64,000 nucleotides of DNA, from NCBI GenBank assembly GCA_022376515.1, contig WTXI01000026.1, positions 62,001 through 126,000 on the forward strand, given 5' to 3'. Position numbers and translations under genes: made by a program. This DNA is from Lactifluus volemus (Eukaryota > Basidiomycota > Agaricomycetes > Russulales > Russulaceae). This document shows positions 37,301-45,778 of the stretch, in pieces. The number at the start of each line of letters is the position of its first letter. The stretch's first letter is position 1. The notes beneath the pieces were generated by a model. The model saw only the letters and a list, made by a program, of their open reading frames with translations. It did not search any database and was not told the DNA's origin.

Positions 37301-38726
37301 CAACGAGAGGCACGAAAATGATGAGGCAAACGAAAATCAACATCAAGCAAACAAGAGTAAACAACCGATGCAGGTGCACCGGAACGACTTAGCCAAAATT
37401 TCGTGACTTTGGCAAAAACTTCGCGACTTCACAAAATTTTCAGTGTGCTTAGCTAATTATGTGATAATTAAGCGACTTTAAGCGAATTTAAGTGACTTTA
37501 AGCGACTGTACATGTTTAAGTAACAATTAAGCAAACACAATAACTAGTAACCAGTGAACCAATTGTTTTAAGTGGTTTTAAGTGACAATTAAGCGACACC
37601 TGATAATCAAGCAACTGGTAAGTGCAGTAAGCAGTCAACAAGATATTTTAAGTGCAATTAAGTACACAGACATGACACTTAAGCAGTTGATTAAAAATCA
37701 TGTGACCACTTTGCTTAAAAAATGGGCATCGCTTAACTTGCTTAATTGTGCTTAAATGACTTAATTGTCTTAAGCTTCGCTTAATGTACTTAAAACTACT
37801 TAAAAAGTAATTTTAAGCAATTTTAAGTACATTTTAAGCATATTTTAAGCACATTTTAAGTAAAACTTTTTAAGTGACTTTAAGTAACTTTAAGCTGCTC
37901 GGACATTTTGCTGATGTATCAGTCAAACCTGAAGGTGTCATTCTCAGCGAGTGTATCTACCTCAGGCTACCAGCGTGGGGGTGTGCTTATCTCCATGGAC
38001 AACATTGAGGACCAGGCTCCGACAGTGGGAAAGAAGAGAAGACATGACACATGCAGCCACTCCGACATCACCGATAAAGAAAATGCGCCTCTAGGAGGCA
38101 CAGGACTACCTCAAAAACGTATGCGTAGGGATGCTAGTCCTACTGTGTCGGCAACAAGCCAACTTCCCTCCCATGTCAGTCTTCCAGGAGATGTGACCGA
38201 CACTGGCACTACTATATCTTCCGCACTTACTATCCCGTACCCGGACCTGCCAATCCCAGGAGACCATATCAGCGGCAGTGCAACTGACTATCTCACACTT
38301 CCACCTCGCTGGAGTCGTTGCAGCGCTGACATCTTGTCCGGTCCTGGGGAATCTCTCGGTGGTGACCAGTCCGGTGACTCAGGCCTCACCCTCCCACCTC
38401 ACAATTCTTCGCTGCTGTCTGGCCCTGCACAGTATGGTCTGCGTGGATCCGAGGAGCTACAGAGCGACCACACAAATCATCGTGATCACGATGCCCTTCC
38501 TCGCCTCGATGCATTGGCCATGGTTGCCTCGCAACAACGTTCAACCGGCCTCACCCTTCCACCTATCAGCACATTGCAGTCGGGTGGGGATGTCATATCA
38601 GGTGCAGGTGAAACATGTTGGAAATTCCCGGCGAGTTCAACCTCAGACTTCCAAGAATTTCAGACTTCCCTTGGCAGCACACTCACTGACCTCCTCAATG
38701 CTCCAAACGACTCGTCATTGATATAG
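34302..38726 (+). CDS. Cargo gene A, unrecognised multi-exon protein, hosting a transposon in an intron
   Basis: A spliced frame can be followed: 34302-34614, 34663-34895, 34966-35161, 35226-35292, 35323-35612 and 37966-38726. The N-terminus is lysine-rich and helical (EKIDDLIEGLADEYGINFSQ). The middle contains FQYFLFGCRDE, the fifth exon LPDRHNVILLGWPLPTPPT, and an acidic SDSDSDSEE run precedes the large intron. The last exon is low-complexity, with a possible basic nuclear signal (GKKRRHD, QKRMRRD). I do not recognise the family. TGA at 35237-35239 interrupts exon 4 where a single base change from TGG would restore sense, and the next intron would be only 30 nt. The gene may therefore be inactive or my model wrong there. 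The final intron contains the whole CATCAG element 1; without it the intron is 83 nt. Confidence 0.5.
35647..37916 (-). mobile_element. CATCAG-TIR element 1, 2270 bp, non-coding
   Basis: The ends read CATCAGCAAAATGTCC and its complement, followed inward by AGCAGCTT and dense CTTAA/TTAAG repeats (35665-35935 and 37380-37895). The core is GC-rich with glycine- or proline-type repeats, A13-14 tracts and an internal duplication: about 115 bp at 36604-36720 recurs at 36852-36968. No transposase domain is seen in any frame. The core is homologous to element 2 in the opposite orientation. The target duplication is unclear here: TA follows the right end, GC precedes the left. Confidence 0.7.
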
Positions 38727-39299
38727 TTTTTTGAGAACGTGTTGTAAGCCCGAGGTCAGCCGTGTCTGACTCGCTGGCCTGTTTCTCGCCATCTTCCACC
38801 CGGCGGTACTCTCCTCATCTACCTCGTATCACCCACTCTCACTCTGTTCTGGCTCGCCTCGTTTACCTTCCACCATTCATTCTCGCCTCTGCAAGTGTCT
38901 CAAGAGTCAGACCCTCAACCGTCCTCTCTCTTTTTGCCTTGTATGCCATTATACCATTGTGCCTCGATCTTCACGACCACATTCTATTTCTCTCAGCTTT
39001 TGTACTTCGTCCTTCGAGTTCTATACAGGTCCCTATGCCCTTTTCCCATCTCCTCGCCTCTTCTGGATCTTTTTTTCTGACCTTTAGACCGTGCTCTTTG
39101 TACTGTTCAGTTTCTAGTCATAGTAGCCTTACCTCTGTTTATTTTCAATGTCTCGTTTTTGAGTCGTACCTCTGAAATGTGCTTTGTGTTAGCGTGTTCA
39201 TGGAAGAGTGAAACGAGTGAGGACGAGCGAGATGAGTTACTCATCTCGGCTGCTGCCCCGAAGCGGTCGCGCTCAATCTGAAAGTGAGGCTGCGGCCTC
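38727..39299. other. Region between two convergent cargo genes
   Basis: A C/T-rich frame is open on the + strand (38762-39175), but it has no recognisable motif and looks like 3'-untranslated sequence of cargo gene A. No independent gene is supported. Confidence 0.4.
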
Positions 39300-40455
39300 A
39301 TGGAAGTCGGGGCGGTGATCCAGTCCGGGTTCCCTCTAGGCACCGTTGACGATGGCTGTCCCTTCCTCGGGCTCCTCCTCCCCTCTGCGTCCAATCCTCT
39401 TTGCCCTCGACATCCAGCATCTCCTCCAAAAACGCCATCACATTCCAACAGAGGTTGAGGTACAGGGTGAACTCCCAGAGGAAGGGCTTCTTCCATCCGC
39501 AGCGATAGCGACGCATGTACACAGAATCTCGCAGAACCTTTTGCCTGCACGATACCCAAGGTCCAGTGTGCGCAGCAAAGCACGTGAATTCCTGTTGCAG
39601 CGATCATCGGGTGGGTCAGGTAGTAGCGGCAGGCTGGTACACGTAGGCTAGGTACTGTTCCACTTGAAAGGCAACTAGTAGAACATGGATGATAGCTGTG
39701 GGCAACACAATAAAAGTCAGTACTTTGTGAGCTGTTGTCGGGTTCCGCACCGGGTAGCGTGAGCAACGGCGGCCGAGCGACTCGGAGGAAGCGAGATTGA
39801 GGAGGCGACCTGGAAGGTTCGATCGCTGTGGTATCCTCTGGGAAATCTGCAAAAGATCTTTGAGATGGAGATATCGGGAAGGGGGAACCATCGAAGGGAT
39901 CTTCCACATCATAGTGCAGGTCTGGAAGCGAACAGCACATGGGTGACGCGGCAAGATCGCCGAAATCCGGAAACGGATCATCGGGAGACTTTGCGTCATC
40001 GACGTCCATGGGACAGAGATCCAAAGAATCGGGCTCCAAGGCGGTGGGAGCACCAAGGTGGATCTCCCGCTCTAGGAGTGGCAATGGTATAGAGGAATTG
40101 TGGGGCATTAGAAGAATATTAGACGTGGCGTAACGTTGGCACCCTGTGACGACTCAAATGGGGGACCAAGGGCACCTGCGATGTGGCACGGCGGAAGCGG
40201 ACTGTAAGAACCGTCTTGTCGAGTGCCAGTGGTTGGCTATTCCGAATCTGGATGGAGAGAAGGAAGCGAAACTTTACACGTGAACTGCAAGGGACTCACT
40301 TGGGGGTTGACACAGGGAAGAATGAAAGTGTTTTCCACCAGACGATGGTTGGGGGTGAGAGAGTAAGCCATTGAGTGATATTCCATCGCAAGACGGTGGT
40401 GATGATGAGAGGAAGGTATGGAACATTGAAAACCTAGTAGGGCTTGCGCATCCAT
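39300..40455 (-). CDS. Cargo gene B, conserved-hypothetical type fungal protein
   Basis: From ATG at 40455-40453 (MDAQALLGF) the frame carries LTPNHRLVENTFILPCVNPQ, then probable short introns. A second block follows with LEREIHLGAPTALEP, DLCPMDVDD, DPFPDFGDLA and RFLRVARPPLLTLPGAEPDN. Beyond 39720 the frame continues only by splicing; a segment with LCWNVMAFLEEMLDVEGKED (about 39440) fits as a later exon. The pattern resembles a hypothetical protein family widespread in Agaricomycetes, recalled without a search. Function is unknown. The CATCAG element 2 starts 15 bp upstream of the ATG, so the native promoter is gone or replaced. Exon boundaries and the stop are uncertain. Confidence 0.5.
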
Positions 40456-40470
40456 CCGGTGAGACCAGTA

Positions 40471-42194
40471 CATCAGGAAAACGTCATATTTGCTTACGCT
40501 AATTAATGGTGCTTACTTTGCTTAATGGTCTTAATTACTGTCTTCTGCTTAATAAAAAATTTCTGTTTTTTGGTTTAAGCACATTAAGCACATTAATCAC
40601 ATTAATCCACACTCAGCACAACTAAGCAAATTTTATTATGACCAATAATGAAAATTAAGCAAACTTTAATCACACTAAGTAAACAAGTAGTTTAAGCATA
40701 CTAAGAGAATTTTAAGAGAATTTTAAGAGAATTTTAAGAGGCTTTTAATCATGCTAAGCAAATGGAAGTAATTTATGTAATTTAATTAAAGTTTGAAAAA
40801 TATGCAAAGTCATGAAAATTTCACCAAGTCGTTCCCATGCACCGACCACGTGCGTTTTTTGTTTGTTCTTATTTGCACGATGTTGATTTTCGTGCATCGT
40901 TTTCGTGCCGGGTCTTCTGTCCTCCCCTCTGTCGCCGTCGTCTCCATGTTGGGGACTCTGCTGTTGTCACCACGGCCGGCTCACCGTCTGGCGCCGCGGC
41001 ACGTCTTGCCCTGTCTCCTTCTCTTGCCGTCTCCGTAGTCTCTGTCGCCACCGCTCGCCGCCTTGCGCTGCCACAAGCCTCAGCGTCCCCGCGTTCTCCT
41101 TGCCACCGCATTCCCCCATTTTTTTCCCCCGCGCAAACGCGTCTCAATGCTGCTTCCTCTGCTTCCTCCCTCCTCTGCCTCTGCCTCTGCCTCCACCACG
41201 TCCTCCTCTGCCTCCTGCGCCTGCGCCACCTCCACGTTTTTGGCCTCCTCCGCATCGCTCAAATGTTCCCCTCCAACGCCTTTGTCCTCCGAGTTGCTGC
41301 AATTCTCTTTTTCGCCGCATTCACAGCAGCTCGCTCAACTCCTCTGGGCCGCGAGGGGTCCACGGCGCACGCTACCTGCGCTGCGCCTTCTGCACCACCT
41401 ACCCGGTACGTTGTACGCTGCCTGCCTCGCCTCAACGCTTCCTGACCGCTTTTTTTTTTTTTCGCCTCCACCTCTACCTCCGCCTCCTGTGCCGTCGCCT
41501 CCCCTGCCTGCACCACCCCTCCTGCGCCTCCTGCGCTCCGTCTCCGTCGCCGTCGCCGGACCTCCTGCGCTTCCCGCGCCCCGTGCCTCCGCATGCGTCC
41601 CACGCCTCCTTCCGCGCTCCGCGGCTTCTCCTGCGCCTCCCGCGCCTCCCCCCCTTCTCTCGTACCTCCTGCGCCCTTTCCTGGGCTTCATGCACCCCGT
41701 GCCTCCACCCTTGTCCCTCCCCTCCTCCCGCGCCCCTGCGCCTCCCGCACCTCCTCCTGCGCCCCCCGTGCCTCTGCCACTGCCTCCTTGTGGCCCTGCA
41801 GTCCCACCCCTGCCAGGGCTGTTGCACCAAGGTCTGTAGATTACCCTTAGTTTTAGATATTCATGTTGTAGTTTATCTCTAATATATATATATATATTTG
41901 ATCCTAATATTTTGTGACTGAAATTTGAAATTGTGATGAAAATTTGAAATTAGTTAAAAATGTGAAAGATGCTTAATGTTACTTAGATCTTGCTTAATTA
42001 GCTTAATTAAGCAGAATGCGCTTAATTCAGCAAATGTGCTTAATTCAGCACAGGGGTGCGCTTACTGTGCTTAATCAAGGGTTGCTTAACTTGTGCTTAA
42101 TTCTTCTTAATGCTTGCTTAACCTGCTTAATGACGAAATTAAGCACACTAATCACACTTTAAGCACATTAAGCAAATTTGACGTTTTCCTGATG
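40471..42194 (+). mobile_element. CATCAG-TIR element 2, 1724 bp, non-coding
   Basis: The left end CATCAGGAAAACGTCA and right end GACGTTTTCCTGATG form the inverted repeat, with TA on both outer sides (40469-40470, 42195-42196). As in element 1, the subterminal zones (40485-40770, 41940-42180) are dense in CTTAA/TTAAG and the core is GC-rich and homologous in inverted orientation (for example GATGTTGATTTTCGTGC near 40878 and the T-tract near 41450). An AT dinucleotide tract lies at about 41882-41897. No transposase was found, so it is taken as non-autonomous. Confidence 0.7.
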
Positions 42195-42309
42195 TAAAGA
42201 GTAAAGCTGTCCACATTGTAACTCGACCGAAGAGTCTAGGTCTCGTATGAGTGGAGTCAAACCACATGAGAGAGTCATCCTGTCACCCTCTGCGGTCTAA
42301 ACACCTGTC

Positions 42310-42733
42310 GGACTATGATGAGTGAAGGGTGAGAGCAGGGATCGGGTTGAAGTCTCGACGGTGCCTGTGGGACGTGAGTAAATCGGTGGGAAGAGGTTCG
42401 TCAGGGGGTGATGGTGATGACGGTAATGGTGATTGAAATTCGGCATCGGGCAGGTCTGAATTAAAGTCTTGGTCAGTTGCTGACATCTGGATGACTATTA
42501 AGGGTGCAGCATGAGATAGTGTCTTCCGAGATGATGAGATGATGGGGTGTGGGACCATAGGGAGTGAGGGCAGAGGGGAAAGAGGAAGATCTTGGGAGGG
42601 AAGATGTGAAAGGGCCTTCGGAGGCTTTGTAAGTGGAGTAGGGGTGGGTCAGAGGGCAGGGGTGGGAGCAGGCGGGAGTAGCTGCTGCATGCGATGAGAA
42701 ATCTTCACACAAAGCAAAAAGGGGGACGGTGTG
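42310..42733 (-). pseudogene. Cargo gene C, probable 3' end cut off by the gypsy insertion
   Basis: On the minus strand a frame from 42558 gives MSATDQDFNSDLPDAEF, PPDEPLPTDLL and a stop near 42313. It is separated from 51204-51590 by the retrotransposon. Without the element, the gtacgt donor at about 51286 could splice into this exon. This is a proposed reconstruction, not a certain one. No family is recognised. Confidence 0.3.
42729..42733. repeat. Gypsy target-site duplication GTGTG, left
   Basis: GTGTG precedes the 5' LTR and is repeated at 51204-51208 directly after the 3' LTR. A 5-bp duplication is usual for Ty3/gypsy. Confidence 0.9.
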
Positions 42734-42878
42734 TGTTACGGTTATGCGGGCCGCCCGGCCCATTTCTTACTGTTTTCCGTCTGATTTTCGACTTGTGTTG
42801 TGACCTAGGATCCCTTTCCTTGGCCAGCCCCTTCTGTACCGCTTCTGGGGCTGTGCGTTGCCATTTTGGACGTGTATT

Positions 42879-42977
42879 TGACTCAGGGATCATGACTCAA
42901 ATCTTGAGTCAGCGTTCTTGACTCAGATCTTGAGTCAGACGCACTGAGTCAGTTCTTGAGTCATCAGAACTGACTCA
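42879..42977 (+). promoter_or_regulatory. Array of eight TGA[C/G]TCA sites in U3
   Basis: Perfect Gcn4/AP-1-type sites start at 42879, 42893, 42905, 42919, 42931, 42945, 42957 and 42971. Spacers alternate 7 and 5 nt, giving a 26-bp period. Two degenerate sites (TTAGTCA at 42983, TGACTTC at 42997) continue the phase. The array lies 109-207 bp before the presumed start of transcription. It is identical in the 3' LTR (50414-50512) and the solo LTR (63053-63151). Binding by a Gcn4/Cpc1-like activator is inferred from the motif. Confidence 0.85.
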
Positions 42978-43051
42978 GGTCCTTAGTCAATAGTCTTGAC
43001 TTCGCTACTGTACTGTGACCTTTGTAGGATAGTTGGCTGGCCCTCTGTACG

Positions 43052-43060
43052 CATAAATAG
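43052..43060 (+). promoter_or_regulatory. TATA-like box of the LTR
   Basis: CATAAATAG lies 34 bp before AGCTTCAGCTT (43086), the spacing expected for a TATA box and start site. It is present in all three LTRs. Confidence 0.65.
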
Positions 43061-43669
43061 GGCCCTGTAGACGAGCTAAAGCCCCAGCTTCAGCTTCGTC
43101 TAGAATCGCAGTTCATTGTCTCCTGCTCACACTCGCATCGCATCTTCCTCCTCTCTTCTTGTGAATCCCCTCTTCGTACCTTGATCTAGGTACTTCGCGC
43201 CACGATCAGACATCTGTGAACTTGTTCCATTTCTGTGTAACAAGTCCCCAGACGCCTGAACCCTAATACGAACGCGCTGTGAGAAGTAGTCCCCACTTCT
43301 CACCCCGCGTCCGCCCTCGAACCTTAGTTCAACCTCTCACGAGTGTCCTTGGAAGGCGAGCATCTCTTGCATTCCAATTACACTCGCGCCCGTGTTGCGG
43401 TTGAACCCACACATCGTCATTAACCCATCTGCCACCGTCTATCCCTTTTGGGAACGGTAACTCCGACCATCGCGTGCGCCGGTCCGCTAGTCCGTCTCGC
43501 GCGATACAGACACCCAGAGTTCGCACAGTCAAGTCTACTCCACACAGGACCTTGCCTGTGCGTGCTAGAATCGACTATTTGGTGTTGCTAGTCTTGTCCG
43601 ACTCGCCACAGCAAATAGCCAACCAGAACGACGCTCACTTCGAGCCACGGTCCCTGCGAACCGTGACAT

Positions 43670-43680
43670 AAGCTGAAGCT
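43670..43680 (+). other. Primer-binding site complementary to the element's own 5' end
   Basis: AAGCTGAAGCT begins one base after the 5' LTR and is the exact complement of AGCTTCAGCTT at 43086-43096, the predicted first 11 nt of the transcript. No TGG-type tRNA primer site follows the LTR. Tf1/sushi-type chromoviruses use this self-priming arrangement (family knowledge). Confidence 0.75.
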
Positions 43681-43820
43681 CCTACCCCTCCACTTCTTCG
43701 TCACAAGAAGTGTACCCCGAACGAACCAGACCGTTGCCCACTTTCTTTTCAGGCCGAGAAAGTGTGTGCCAGAGTGCACAGAAATTCTTCGTTCCTCTTG
43801 CTAGAGTGAACAACTTATAG

Positions 43821-45778
43821 GCTACTGAGACCGCTCCTCTTGCGAAGAGTGGGCGATTGATCGACAAAACGGCTTCCATAACTGTTGGTTGGACCTCAGA
43901 GAAGGGGAAGCTCACCAGAGTCGAAACCAGAGACGCACCAGACCTCCCAGACCACGTAGTTGGGCACGCCTTTTGGATAGAACGTCAAGAAAACCCCAAG
44001 CAAAGTGCCTATTGGGCTTTTGACAAAGGAGATCCACACGGACCCATCGAGTTTATCAACCAGAAGTGGTATCACGTCGAGTGGTTCGATAAACCACAGA
44101 CTTACGCGACGGAGATAGGGAGATACATCACAGACGACGACATTGCACGATTTGAACTCGGCTGGTGGAAACCAAGTGATCCACAGCACCCAGACTATCC
44201 AGTACACGCGCTGTCCTTGACACCGGCAGGCTCAGGATCTGGAAGTACCCCAGAACGACCCGAAGCACTTTCACCTAGTGGACAGTTATTTGAACCGGTC
44301 TATCAAGCCGCACAACCCCCTTTGACCAGTGTTCCCCCTGGAATTCATCAGCAGCTTGAACCAACCTCGACGTTGCAAGTGCCCCCAGTACAAAAACAAA
44401 TGGATTCACCATACTCCGACGTCAGTGTGTCGATGGTGACAGACCCAACCAGTGGAATGTTGGTGGACCCCACCATGTTTCCAGCCGCTCTCTCCCCTCC
44501 ACAACCTCATCCTAGTGTGCCTAGTGGTAGTGCGTTCATCAGGTCAGCTGCAGTCAGCACTGCCATTACCGCACCAACAGCACTAGCTGGCATCACAGGA
44601 TTCAGCTCCTCTGGGCAACCTGGAGGAGGACCTCCGGCTGGGGCACAGCCGGGAGGAAGTGGAGGCGGAGGAGGAGGCGGTGGAGGCGGCGGTGGAGGTG
44701 GAGGCGGCGGAGGAGGCGGAGGAGGAGGAGCTCCCCCTCCGGGAGGACAAGCAGCAGGTGGTCAACCACACCAGTCTTCAGCCCTCTATGGCACGATCCC
44801 TGAGATTTTCAATGGGGATCGTGACGACCTCGCACGCTTCCGTCGCGCCTTCTCAGTCTTTTGGGAAATGAACCGGGACCACCCCTCCATAAGCAACCCT
44901 TACCTGCGGGTCCTCACCTGCATAGGAAGGATCCGAGGCAAGGCAGTCGACCAATGGGTCGATGGAATCATCCAGCCTCTCATGAATGGAGTGGCGATGT
45001 GGCGACAGCATCCACACCACCTCCTAGCCACTGATCCGAACAATGAAATGGTTTGGACGAACTTCGACAACGCATTCAGGGCACAGTTCGAAAACACTGT
45101 GGCCAGGGAGGAGGCGTTGGGAAGACTGCTCACCCTGGAGATGCAGGGGAGGACCTCAAAACGTACATCAATGACTTCAACACACTAATCGCTCTCGCCA
45201 AGTGGGGTCCAAACGAGCAAGGAACCCTCCTTCGGTTCAAGGATGGGCTGAAGCGAGCCCTCCGCGAAAAGATCATTGATTTTGAACCCACCTTGCCTGA
45301 CACTCTAGCGGGATGGCAGGCAGCGGCCCTGAGGCGTCAAGGGAGGTGGATCGAAGCCAGAGCCACCTCTGGAGACAGGCCAGGCCAGGACTTCCGCCGA
45401 CGCCTTGCTGCGGCCTTGGGGAGGTACCAGCCAGGCAGACAAGCGAAGCCACGGCCCTCAGATGCCATGGACGTGGACGCCATTCGCACAGGGGGGCCTA
45501 CCCCTGAAGAAAAGAAGAAGCTACGCGCGGAAGGACGCTGTTTCTTCTGCCGCCGGCAGGGCCACATGAGTAGCTCATGCCCTGAGAAGAAAAAGAACCA
45601 GCACAAGGACAGCAAGCCTGCACAGCGTCCCGCCGCCGTGCGAGCCGTCGAAGAAGAAAGGAAAGAAATCACCCGCGACCAGCTTATGGATGGACTTATG
45701 AAGTTGTCTGACGACGATAAGGAACGCTTTATCAAGGATATGGTTGACTCCACCGACTCTGCGCCCCAGGATTTTTGA
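43821..45778 (+). CDS. gag, split into two frames, with CCHC zinc knuckle
   Basis: The first frame is open from 43821 to 45188 and contains a capsid-like region (IPEIFNGDRDDLARFRRAF) after a poly-glycine tract of about 20 residues. At 45146-45150 the frame must move back by one base. The second frame then continues (DLKTYINDFNTLIALAKWG) to the CCHC knuckle CFFCRRQGHMSSSC near 45540 and a TGA at 45776-45778. Gag coats the RNA in the virus-like particle. There is no AUG in the first 180 or so codons. The frame opens right after cttatag (43814-43820), which could be a splice acceptor bringing in a start codon. The internal shift could be a slip on GGGG or a one-base loss. Confidence 0.8.

Larger units (their letters stand above)
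42734..43668 (+). repeat. 5' LTR
   Basis: U3 runs from TGTTACGG to about 43085 and contains the bZIP-site array and a CATAAATAG TATA-like box. R/U5 begin at about 43086 with AGCTTCAGCTT and end CCGTGACA at 43668. Confidence 0.95.

Noticed and set aside
35961..37303. Long minus-strand frames (257 and 355 codons) in CATCAG element 1 and the + frames in element 2
   Set aside because: Low-complexity, overlapping in multiple frames, broken by homopolymers, and not conserved in frame between the two elements.
38762..39175. Plus-strand 137-codon frame with hydrophobic stretches
   Set aside because: C/T-rich, no AUG context or motif, directly after the stop of cargo gene A; more likely untranslated sequence.
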